DNA of 13,723 nucleotides from Chitinophagales bacterium. GTDB taxonomy: Bacteria; Bacteroidota; Bacteroidia; Chitinophagales; UBA2359. The notes beneath the pieces were generated by a model. That model was not told the DNA's origin and ran no database searches. It saw only the letters and a program-made list of their open reading frames with translations. The DNA is taken from contig JAHDDA010000029.1 in NCBI GenBank assembly GCA_020629595.1, positions 1 to 13,723 on the forward strand. Direction: 5' to 3'. Positions 1 through 6,853 of the stretch are shown here, one piece after another. Position numbers and translations under genes: made by a program. Positions within the stretch are counted from its first letter, which is position 1, and the number at the start of each line of letters is the position of its first letter.

Positions 1-1
1 T

Positions 2-1972
2 ATTCCAGTTGAAAATATTTCACAAGTTGAGGTAATTAAAGGGGCGGCTTCTGCTTTATATGGTTCTTCTGCTATGAATGGTATTATAAATATTAGAACT
101 GCTTACGCAACTTCAGAACCAGAAACAAAAATTAGCGTTTTTAGTGGAATGTATGAAAAACCAAATTTCACAAATGATACATTATCTGGCTCAGATGTTT
201 GGTATGGCGAAAATTCAAAGTTAAGATTGTTTTCAATGGAAGATTCGCTAGTTGATAGAAGACCAGCTCAAGCAGGTTTTAGTATTTTACACAAAAGAAA
301 AATTGGTAAAAAATTCGATTTAGTATTGGGTGGAAATTTATATTCAAGAGATACTTGGCGTGAAACTGAATTTCAGCGTAGAGCAAGGTTTAATGTAAAT
401 ACTAGATATAGAATTACAGATAATTTATCTGTTGGTTGCAATTTTAATTTTTCTACAAGAAAATCTAGAACCTTCTTCTTATGGGGAGGTAACACAAGTG
501 AGCTAGATGCTTTACTAAACTTCACTGATAACAACCCCACAAATCCAGACACACCAAGAGACCAAGATGAATTTAGAATTGATGAAACAAAATATTTTGA
601 AACTTGGGATTTAGTTGGAGGTCCTGTGAATAATATCTCAACCTATACAATAGATCCATTTTTGACTTATATTAACGATAAAGGAATAAGACACAAAATA
701 CTTACTCGTTATTATCATAGATCTTTACTAACAACAACTAATCAAGATTTAATTTCTAATTTTGTTTATGGTGAGTATCAATTCCAAAAAAACTGGGATG
801 ATAAAAATATGACCGTAACTGCTGGTATTACTGGTACAAACTCTTGGACTGGAGAAGGAACTCAACTTTATGCTGGTGATGCAAATACTTCTTTAAAATC
901 TAGTAATACGGCTCTGTATGGTCAATTGGATAAAAAGTTTTTTGACAAACTTAATGTTTCGTTTGGAATGAGATTAGAAAGAAACTCAATTAATGACACC
1001 AAAGTTCAATACCTAATTTCAGAATCAAATGATTCAACAAAAACTATCGTACCTGATAATGATAACTTCATTACTCAAACAAAACCAGTTTTTAGATTAG
1101 GATTAAATTATCAAGCTGCAGATTATACTTATTTAAGAGCTTCATTTGGTCAAGGTTATCGTTTTCCAACCATTGCAGAAAAATTTGTAACAACAGGCTT
1201 AGGAAATCTTGCAACACCAGAAAATCCACTTTGGGCGTTAAGTATTCTACCTAATCCTAACATTGTACCAGAGACTGGTATTTCTGCTGAAATTGGCTTG
1301 AAGCAAGGTTTCAAGCTAGGAGATTGGATTGGATTTTTTGACTTGGCTGGTTTTTATACCGAATATAGTGATATGATGGAGTTTTCTGGAGTTAAACTTC
1401 CATTAGAGTATGAAGGAGTTTTGTATGAAAATGCAACTGGAAACGAAAGTTTAATTTCTGACTTTATTTCATTAAATATTGGAGACACTAGAATATATGG
1501 TGGAGAAGTAAGTGTTGCAGGAACAGGTTCTTTATTTGATTTATTACCAACAAATTTATTAATGGGTTATACTTTTACTCAACCAGAATTTAAAAACTTT
1601 GATTCGCTTAATCAGGCTTTATCTTCTGTTGATTACAATGTATTAAAATACCGTTTTAAACATACTTTTAAGGTAGATTTAGAATCAACGTATGAATTTC
1701 TTACCGTAGGAACAACGCTATTTTATAATAGTAGAATGGAGGCAGTTGATCAACCTTTTATTGATATTTTAGCTGGAATGGATGGTTGGTATAAAGGTGA
1801 ATTAGAAAGAAATGGGCATGCACGCTGGGATGCTCGTGTTACCTTTAACATTAACGAAAATCACAGAATAGGAATAATTGGTGAGAACTTAATGAATCAT
1901 TTTTATGCAATAAGACCAGGATTAATGGAAGCCCCAAGAAACTGGCAGGTAAAATATTCTGTTAATTTTTAA
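2..1972 (+). CDS. TonB-dependent outer-membrane receptor, 5'-truncated
   Basis: This is the C-terminal 656 residues of an outer-membrane TonB-dependent receptor. The window starts inside the gene, so the signal peptide, any carboxypeptidase-like N-terminal domain, the TonB box and most of the plug are missing. The first residues visible (VEVIKGAASALYGSSAMNG followed by IINI) are the typical end of the plug domain. The rest is a beta-barrel rich in alternating aromatic and polar strands, with a YRFPTIAEKF-type segment near visible residue 384 and a C-terminal strand ending in phenylalanine (YSVNF), the usual outer-membrane assembly signal. The reading frame is open from base 2, so the ATG at 74 is an internal methionine and not the start. 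Such receptors import large substrates such as siderophores, cobalamin or glycans using TonB energy. Nothing here or next door identifies the substrate. A strong terminator follows, so it is not in an operon with the next gene. Confidence 0.93.
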   Translation: MPVENISQVEVIKGAASALYGSSAMNGIINIRTAYATSEPETKISVFSGMYEKPNFTNDTLSGSDVWYGENSKLRLFSMEDSLVDRRPAQAGFSILHKRKIGKKFDLVLGGNLYSRDTWRETEFQRRARFNVNTRYRITDNLSVGCNFNFSTRKSRTFFLWGGNTSELDALLNFTDNNPTNPDTPRDQDEFRIDETKYFETWDLVGGPVNNISTYTIDPFLTYINDKGIRHKILTRYYHRSLLTTTNQDLISNFVYGEYQFQKNWDDKNMTVTAGITGTNSWTGEGTQLYAGDANTSLKSSNTALYGQLDKKFFDKLNVSFGMRLERNSINDTKVQYLISESNDSTKTIVPDNDNFITQTKPVFRLGLNYQAADYTYLRASFGQGYRFPTIAEKFVTTGLGNLATPENPLWALSILPNPNIVPETGISAEIGLKQGFKLGDWIGFFDLAGFYTEYSDMMEFSGVKLPLEYEGVLYENATGNESLISDFISLNIGDTRIYGGEVSVAGTGSLFDLLPTNLLMGYTFTQPEFKNFDSLNQALSSVDYNVLKYRFKHTFKVDLESTYEFLTVGTTLFYNSRMEAVDQPFIDILAGMDGWYKGELERNGHARWDARVTFNINENHRIGIIGENLMNHFYAIRPGLMEAPRNWQVKYSVNF

Positions 1973-2002
1973 TTTTATTTGAATTTATTTAGTAGCTTAT
2001 GT

Positions 2003-2038
2003 AAAAGGCTTACGATTGAAAAATCGTGAGCCTTTTTT
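2003..2038 (+). terminator. Intrinsic terminator after the TonB-dependent receptor
   Basis: A 15-bp stem has arms at 2003-2017 and 2022-2036 with a single G-U wobble and a GAAA tetraloop. The right arm runs straight into six T residues (2033-2038). It lies 30 bp after the receptor stop codon. Its 3' arm contains a GTG in frame with the next gene, which should not be taken as that gene's start. Confidence 0.93.
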
Positions 2039-2106
2039 ATTTTCTCTTTTCAAAAAACTCATTACTTTTTGCTAATTTAAAATATCATTGTTTAAATTTA
2101 CTATTG

Positions 2107-3777
2107 ATGAGTAGGAATAGAGATTTTACAAGAGTTGTCCCCAATATAAAGGATTGGCCTATTTATAAACTATCTAATGAAAAAGAGCAGTTTGCCAAAT
2201 TGTTTATTGAACGTAGTTTGGAACAAATAAGACTGAAAACACCGAACAAACAACAATTAGAAGATGAATTGGTAAAGGCAATTTATCTAGAAAATATAAG
2301 ATTAAAACAAAATCCTTGGAAGGTAGATACTAAAGAAGAAAAAGAATTTTGGTATGGTTTGAAAAAAAATCTAAACAAGCGTACTCAACTACAAACGTCT
2401 AATAGAGACAATAGCGTATTTGAATCAATAGTTGAAAAATATGCTTATGAAATTTTAGGAAATTTTAATGAGAAAACTTACGATTTTGCCGAAACCGCAA
2501 CTGCACAGGCGTTTAATAGATTATTAAACCCTACTCGCTTACTTGGAAATTATGATGCCCAAGATCAGGCTAGTAAGCGTATTCACGTGATGGGCGAAGT
2601 AGATGCTATTCGTAAACTAGCAACAAAAGGAACTATTGTTTTACTACCTACACATCATAGCAATTTAGATTCGGTTTTAATTGGGTGGGCGTTAAACTAT
2701 ATAGGTTTACCCGCTTTTTTGTATGGTGCTGGCTTAAATTTATTTAATAACCGAATTATGGGTTATTATATGAACAGACTTGGAGCTTACAAAATAGATA
2801 GAAGAAAGAAAAATTCATTTTACTTAGAAACCTTAAAAACCTACTCAAAATTAACCATTCAAAGAGGTTGCCATACTTTGTTTTTCCCTGGAGGTACTCG
2901 ATCTCGTTCTGGCAAATTAGAGAGTAAACTAAAATTGGGATTATTAAGCACTGTTGTTGATGCACAACAATTAAACTTTACCAATCCAATTTCTAAAGAA
3001 ACGGCTAATCAAAAAATATTTATAGTTCCACTAGTAATAAGTTATCATTTTGTTTTAGAGGCTTCACAACTAATTGATCAATATTTAAAAGCTAGAGGAA
3101 AAGAGAAATATTTTACAGGAACAGATTCAATTCCAAGTACCACAAAATTTGCTACTTTCTTCAGAAAACTAATTACTAGCAAAAGTAATTTGGCTTTAAA
3201 CTTTGGAAAACCTATGGATATTTTAGGAAATTTAGTTGACAAAGAAACAGGCGAAAGCATTGGTATTGGAGGCAAAAAAATAGATATAAAAGATTACTTT
3301 ACAAATTTTGGCAAGTTAACGCAAGATGATCAACGAACCTCTGAATATACAAGAATGTTAGCTTCTAAAGTTTCTGAAAGATATTTAAGCGAAAATGTAG
3401 TTTTAACCAGTCATTTATGCACTTATGCAGCTTTTGAAATTTTACGTAAAAGACACAAACGCTTAGATTTATATGGCTTACTTCGTTTACCAAAAGAAGA
3501 TAGAATAATTCCTTATGACCATTTTATGAAAGTTATTGATAAACTTAGAAATGAAATGATAGAAATGCACGATGCAGGAAAATTAGTGCTTTCACCCTAT
3601 ATTTTGAATAGCAATTTAGATAGGTTTGTAAAATACGGCTTGAACAATGCAGGCATTTACCACAATAAAAAAACCTTGTTTCTCACCAAAGATGGGAATG
3701 TTTCATCAGAAGATATGAAATTACTGTATTTCTACCATAACAGAATGACAGGTTATGGAATAAGTAATTTATTTTAA
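2107..3777 (+). CDS. Glycerolipid acyltransferase, PlsB/PlsC superfamily (probable glycerol-3-phosphate acyltransferase)
   Basis: This 556-residue protein is expected to transfer an acyl chain to glycerol-3-phosphate or lysophosphatidate at the inner membrane, an early step of phospholipid synthesis. All four acyltransferase blocks are visible: block I HHSNLD (catalytic HX4D, His183 and Asp188), block II GAYKIDRR (about 226-233), block III FFPGGTRSRSG (259-269) and block IV IVPLVISY (306-313). Block III has Gly where the common FPEGTR motif has Glu. The protein is about twice the length of a simple PlsC and shorter than E. coli PlsB, with extra N- and C-terminal regions. The ATG at 2107 (MSRNRDF) was chosen because the frame's upstream GTG at 2026 lies inside the preceding terminator. 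The gene is followed after 16 bp by gpsA, which supplies glycerol-3-phosphate, and this favours glycerol-3-phosphate as acceptor. Membership of the superfamily is clear; the exact acceptor is inferred. Confidence 0.87.
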   Translation: MSRNRDFTRVVPNIKDWPIYKLSNEKEQFAKLFIERSLEQIRLKTPNKQQLEDELVKAIYLENIRLKQNPWKVDTKEEKEFWYGLKKNLNKRTQLQTSNRDNSVFESIVEKYAYEILGNFNEKTYDFAETATAQAFNRLLNPTRLLGNYDAQDQASKRIHVMGEVDAIRKLATKGTIVLLPTHHSNLDSVLIGWALNYIGLPAFLYGAGLNLFNNRIMGYYMNRLGAYKIDRRKKNSFYLETLKTYSKLTIQRGCHTLFFPGGTRSRSGKLESKLKLGLLSTVVDAQQLNFTNPISKETANQKIFIVPLVISYHFVLEASQLIDQYLKARGKEKYFTGTDSIPSTTKFATFFRKLITSKSNLALNFGKPMDILGNLVDKETGESIGIGGKKIDIKDYFTNFGKLTQDDQRTSEYTRMLASKVSERYLSENVVLTSHLCTYAAFEILRKRHKRLDLYGLLRLPKEDRIIPYDHFMKVIDKLRNEMIEMHDAGKLVLSPYILNSNLDRFVKYGLNNAGIYHNKKTLFLTKDGNVSSEDMKLLYFYHNRMTGYGISNLF

Positions 3778-3793
3778 CATCAAATTTTTTGAA

Positions 3794-4831
3794 ATGAGTG
3801 TACAAAATGTAGGTGTAATAGGCTCTGGAAGTTTTGGAACAGCAATGAGTAATTTATTGGCTGAAAACAACGAAGTTTTTTTATATACAAGACGACAAGC
3901 AGTTAAAGAACAGATAGATCAAACAAGAGAAAACCGAGGACAAAAAGTAAATAAAAGCATTATAATAACAACTAACTTAGAGCAAGTTTGTGAAAAATGC
4001 ACCTTAATTTTTCTTGTAGTAGATTCGGCAAACTTCAGAAACTTAATGGAGACAATGTCTCCATATTTACGCCCATCGCACTTTTTAATTCATTGTACCA
4101 AGGGTTTAAATTACGCCGAAAACATCAATGCCGAGCAACTAGATAAAATAGATCGCAGCCAAATACGAACTATGACAGAGGTAATAATTGAAGAAAGCTG
4201 TGTTGTAAGAGTTGGTGTTTTATCTGGTCCAAATTTAGCAAAAGAAATAAGCCAACATTTACCCGCAGGTACTGTAATTGCCTCAAAATTTAACGAAGTA
4301 ATTGAAGCTGGAAAAAATGCGCTAAAAAGTGATAGATTTAGGGTTTACGAGAGTAAAGATGTATTAGGGGTAGAACTTGCTGGGGTTTTAAAAAATGTTT
4401 TGGCACTTTCTTCAGGAATGATTAGTGGTTTACAATTTGGCGAAAACTGCCGTTCATTAATGATAACTCGTGGCTTAGGCGAAATGATAAAATTAAGTAA
4501 AGCTATGGGTTCAGATGCTCAAGCATTTCTTGGATTGGCAGGAATTGGAGACATAATTGCAACTTGCTCAAGTTCAAGCAGTAGGAATTTTACTGTTGGA
4601 AACCGATTGGCAAAAGGTGATTCTTTAGAACAAATTATTGACAGTATGAATGAAGTTGCCGAAGGTGTAAAAACTACCAAAATGGCTTGGAAATTAGCTA
4701 GAAATTACAATTTAGATACGCCAATTATTGATGCAATTTATGGAATTTTATACAATAAAAATTCAATTGAAAATACTTTGCAAAACCTAATGACGCATCA
4801 TTATGATATTGATGCAGATTATTTAGGCTAA
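3794..4831 (+). CDS. gpsA: Glycerol-3-phosphate dehydrogenase [NAD(P)+]
   Basis: This cytosolic enzyme of 345 residues reduces dihydroxyacetone phosphate to sn-glycerol-3-phosphate, the backbone of phospholipids. The length is normal for the family (about 330-345). The N-terminal Rossmann motif is G10-x-G12-x-x-G15-x-A17 (GVIGSGSFGTA). Further family motifs are CTKGL with Lys103, GVLSGPNLAKEI (141-152), GVLKN with the expected catalytic Lys200, GIGDIIATC (250-258) followed by SSRN (262-265), and VAEGVKT near 288-294. The stretch between CTKGL and the TEVIIEE segment is somewhat longer than usual. It begins 16 bp after the acyltransferase stop and is very likely co-transcribed with it, so the pair makes and uses glycerol-3-phosphate. 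No good terminator follows, only a 6-bp AT-rich hairpin at 4829-4844, so some read-through into the USP gene downstream is possible. Confidence 0.96.
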   Translation: MSVQNVGVIGSGSFGTAMSNLLAENNEVFLYTRRQAVKEQIDQTRENRGQKVNKSIIITTNLEQVCEKCTLIFLVVDSANFRNLMETMSPYLRPSHFLIHCTKGLNYAENINAEQLDKIDRSQIRTMTEVIIEESCVVRVGVLSGPNLAKEISQHLPAGTVIASKFNEVIEAGKNALKSDRFRVYESKDVLGVELAGVLKNVLALSSGMISGLQFGENCRSLMITRGLGEMIKLSKAMGSDAQAFLGLAGIGDIIATCSSSSSRNFTVGNRLAKGDSLEQIIDSMNEVAEGVKTTKMAWKLARNYNLDTPIIDAIYGILYNKNSIENTLQNLMTHHYDIDADYLG

Positions 4832-4860
4832 AGTATTTACTTTATATTTAAAAGATTGTA

Positions 4861-4872
4861 TGTTATAAATCA
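4861..4872. promoter_or_regulatory. Degenerate Crp/Fnr-type half-conserved site, USP-A promoter
   Basis: TGT-TATAAA-TCA differs by one base from TGA-N6-TCA. Its centre (4866.5) is exactly 22 bp upstream of the strong palindrome centred at 4888.5, the same step as between the three sites of the divergent USP-B promoter. It would be weak evidence on its own; the phase is what makes it notable. Confidence 0.35.
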
Positions 4873-4878
4873 TATTTG

Positions 4879-4898
4879 TTTATGACTAATCTCATAAA
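4879..4898. promoter_or_regulatory. Crp/Fnr-type operator, activator position of USP-A promoter
   Basis: This is a perfect inverted repeat TTTATGA-N6-TCATAAA with seven-base arms around the Crp/Fnr core TGA-N6-TCA. Its centre (4888.5) is 36.5 bp upstream of the last base of the TAnnTTTG element at 4918-4925, which puts it near -41.5 if transcription starts around 4930. That is the classical class II activator position. The proposed binder is the receiver-Crp regulator encoded at 5799-6848, by inference from its recognition helix and proximity. Confidence 0.65.
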
Positions 4899-4917
4899 AC
4901 CAAAATTTTCTGAAAGT

Positions 4918-4925
4918 TAAGTTTG
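4918..4925 (+). promoter_or_regulatory. Bacteroidota-type -7 promoter element for USP-A
   Basis: TAAGTTTG matches the TAnnTTTG element of Bacteroidota primary-sigma promoters. It lies 26 bp before the USP-A start codon, giving a predicted leader of about 20 nt. No TTG-type -33 element is present at the expected distance, which fits an activator-dependent promoter using the palindrome centred at 4888.5. Confidence 0.55.
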
Positions 4926-4941
4926 TGATAAGATTCACAAA
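4922..4941. promoter_or_regulatory. Perfect Crp-type palindrome over the USP-A start site
   Basis: TTTGTGA-N6-TCACAAA has perfect seven-base arms and includes the exact core of the E. coli Crp consensus, TGTGA-N6-TCACA. It shares its first four bases with the -7 element and covers the predicted transcription start, ending 10 bp before the ATG at 4952. Placed there, a bound regulator would be expected to block rather than activate. The binder is unknown: it may be the local receiver-Crp protein or another Crp/Fnr paralogue. Confidence 0.6.
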
Positions 4942-4951
4942 AAATTTAAAA

Positions 4952-5797
4952 ATGAAAATTTTAGTACCAACAGATTTTTCTATATACTCAGAAAAAGCAA
5001 TAGAAACAGCTATTCAATTATGTGCCAATAATGTAGCAACAATACAAAATACAATTCATTTGTTTCATAGTTTTGAAGCTTCTGATTATCATAAGCAATT
5101 AGATTTAGGGAGTGGATTTTGGCACGAATTTGAAAACAGACTTTATAGTGCTTTAGATAATCAACTTATTAAACAAAAACAACTTGTTGAAAAATACGGA
5201 ATTAAATGTGAAATCCATTTGCAATCAGGAAAACTTCAAAATACAATTAAAAAGTTTACAGAAAAATACCCTATTGATTTAATTGTTATGGGTTCACATG
5301 GAAATTCAGCGAATGAAAACAGCTTATTTCTTGGTTCTAATACTCAAAAAGTTGTTAGAGAACTTGGTGAAAAAGTGCTTGTTGTAAAAAAAGATAACAC
5401 TTCTATTAGTTTTAAAAATGCTGTTTTTGTAACTGGTTTAGAATACTCAAGCCAGGCAGATTTAAACGCATATTTAGAATTTTTACTTGAGTTTAACTTA
5501 GAAAAAATACACCTTTTAACCATTGACTATGGTTCTTTTTTTAGCCAACCAAGTATTTTAATAAATGAAACTACCAAAGATTTTGAGTCAATCATAAAAA
5601 AATACCCAATTGATTATGAGGTACATTTTTTACCTGCCAAATCTGTAAAAAACGGTGTAGATGCACTTTTAACAGAACACCAAATTGGAATAATAGGCGT
5701 ATCTACAATTAGTAGAAATCCAATTAAAAGTTTCTTTTATTCAAGCAATATTGATAAACTTATTCGTGAAAGCAGAGTGCCGTTGCTATGTTTGTAA
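4952..5797 (+). CDS. Universal stress protein, tandem UspA domains (USP-A of this island)
   Basis: This 281-residue cytosolic protein has two UspA folds in one chain. The first opens with the family start MKILVPTDFS and keeps an ATP-loop-like motif, GSHG (114-117) then GSNTQKVV (from 128), but with ten residues between the glycines where the ATP-binding consensus G-x2-G-x9-G-S/T has nine. The second domain, from about residue 155, has no clear ATP loop. The ATG at 4952 is preferred to the in-frame GTG at 4925 because it gives the canonical N terminus, and the GTG lies within the -7 element and palindrome upstream. The gene has its own promoter with Crp/Fnr-type sites matching those before USP-B, so the five USP genes probably form one regulon. 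It converges on the regulator gene, with one base between the stop codons and no terminator. The exact stress role is not known. Confidence 0.88.
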   Translation: MKILVPTDFSIYSEKAIETAIQLCANNVATIQNTIHLFHSFEASDYHKQLDLGSGFWHEFENRLYSALDNQLIKQKQLVEKYGIKCEIHLQSGKLQNTIKKFTEKYPIDLIVMGSHGNSANENSLFLGSNTQKVVRELGEKVLVVKKDNTSISFKNAVFVTGLEYSSQADLNAYLEFLLEFNLEKIHLLTIDYGSFFSQPSILINETTKDFESIIKKYPIDYEVHFLPAKSVKNGVDALLTEHQIGIIGVSTISRNPIKSFFYSSNIDKLIRESRVPLLCL

Positions 5798-5798
5798 A

Positions 5799-6848
5799 TC
5801 AGTCTTCAGCAATAGCTTGTAAGGCAAATTTGTCAATAATTTTTAATCCTTCTTTATTAATAACAATAATTTTTTCTTTTTTAAAATCTGAAATGGTGCG
5901 AATAGCCGTTTCAGTAGATGTTCCAACTAAGTTAGCAATATCTTCACGTGAGTACTTTAACAACTCATCTTCTTCATTTTTATCTAAAAGGGTTAATATT
6001 GCTTTTGCTACCCTAACCCTCACTGATTGATATGCCAAATCTATAAGTTGGGCTTCTTTTTCAATAAGTTGATTTGAAAGTAATTTTATAAACTGTGTAG
6101 ATACATCTCTATCGAAATATAAAAACTCAAAAAATATATCCTTGGGTAACGCCACAATTTCACAGTCATCTAGTGCCATTACCGAAGACTCGTAGTTTTT
6201 ATTCTTAATTAAGGCTTGGTAACCAAAAAAATCTCCTTCTTTATAAATATTGACTATTAGTTCTTTACCAAAATCATTTGTTCTATAATCTTTTAACTTA
6301 CCATTTTTTAAAAAATATAATTTTCTTGGGCTTTCTCCTTCCATATAAACCACTTGCTTACTTCTATAATGTAAAACCTGCTGTTCGTTAATAGATTTTT
6401 GAAGTTTTTTTGAAATTCCAGCGTCTAAAAATGATTGTAATCTATTTTTTGGTGCTACATTTTCACTTAGCCGTAAGTTGTTAATTCTTAATAGGCGTTT
6501 TTCAATAGTTTCAAGTAAGTCTAATTTTTTGTATGGTTTAGTAATATAATCATCTGCTCCTAAACTCATACCTCTTCTAAAGTCTGTTTTTTCTGATTTA
6601 GCAGTTAAAAATATAAATGGAATAACAGCTGTTTTAGGGTTTTTAGATAAAAGGTGTAAAACTTCATAACCATCTAATTCTGGCATCATAATATCACAAA
6701 TTATTAAATCTGGAATGTGCGTTAATGCTTGCTCAACGCCAACTTTGCCATTTTCTGCCTCAAATACTTCATAACCTGCAAGTTCTAAAATTTCTGAAGT
6801 ATTTTCTCTTAACTCTTCGTTATCTTCTATTAGTAATAGTTTTTTCAA
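5799..6848 (-). CDS. Response regulator: receiver domain fused to Crp/Fnr-type DNA-binding protein
   Basis: This 349-residue cytosolic regulator has a receiver domain (about 1-122) with acidic pair Glu8/Asp9, phosphoacceptor Asp52, Thr82 and Lys104. A cyclic-nucleotide-binding-type barrel (about 145-260), a dimer helix and a Crp winged helix-turn-helix (about 296-349) follow. In the recognition helix, Glu313 and Arg317 align with Crp Glu181 and Arg185, which read the TGA core. Where Crp binds cAMP, the GE and RS pairs are replaced (GY at 209-210, SS at 221-222), so cAMP control is unlikely. Only two cysteines are present, so it cannot carry an Fnr-type iron-sulfur cluster, and its signal should come by phosphorylation. 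The start is TTG at 6848, five bases after the kinase stop; it gives the normal MKKLLLIED N terminus and no ATG lies just upstream in frame. Probable targets are the TGA-N6-TCA sites before the USP genes. Confidence 0.92.
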   Translation of the reverse strand: MKKLLLIEDNEELRENTSEILELAGYEVFEAENGKVGVEQALTHIPDLIICDIMMPELDGYEVLHLLSKNPKTAVIPFIFLTAKSEKTDFRRGMSLGADDYITKPYKKLDLLETIEKRLLRINNLRLSENVAPKNRLQSFLDAGISKKLQKSINEQQVLHYRSKQVVYMEGESPRKLYFLKNGKLKDYRTNDFGKELIVNIYKEGDFFGYQALIKNKNYESSVMALDDCEIVALPKDIFFEFLYFDRDVSTQFIKLLSNQLIEKEAQLIDLAYQSVRVRVAKAILTLLDKNEEDELLKYSREDIANLVGTSTETAIRTISDFKKEKIIVINKEGLKIIDKFALQAIAED

Positions 6849-6853
6849 ATTTC

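Noticed and set aside
2070..2080. Possible -7 element (TACTTTTTG) upstream of the acyltransferase gene
   Set aside because: It has one base too many between TA and TTTG and no clear partner element; the promoter of this two-gene unit remains unplaced.
2026..2106. In-frame GTG extension of the acyltransferase gene by 27 codons
   Set aside because: The GTG sits in the 3' arm of the receptor terminator and the added residues resemble no acyltransferase N terminus; the ATG at 2107 is a better start.
4829..4844. Hairpin at the gpsA stop codon as a terminator
   Set aside because: The stem is only six AT-rich pairs and no T-tract follows; a functional terminator is unlikely.
4925..4951. In-frame GTG extension of USP-A by nine codons
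   Set aside because: The GTG lies inside the -7 element and the palindrome at 4922-4941, and the ATG at 4952 gives the canonical UspA start MKILVPTDFS.
5780..5825. Possible hairpin pairing GCTAT with ATAGC between USP-A and the regulator gene
   Set aside because: Only five pairs with a loop of more than 20 bases and no T-tract; not a credible terminator.
5788..6030. Open frame of 80 codons on the plus strand overlapping the end of the regulator gene
   Set aside because: It lies antisense to the conserved helix-turn-helix coding region and shows no family features of its own.
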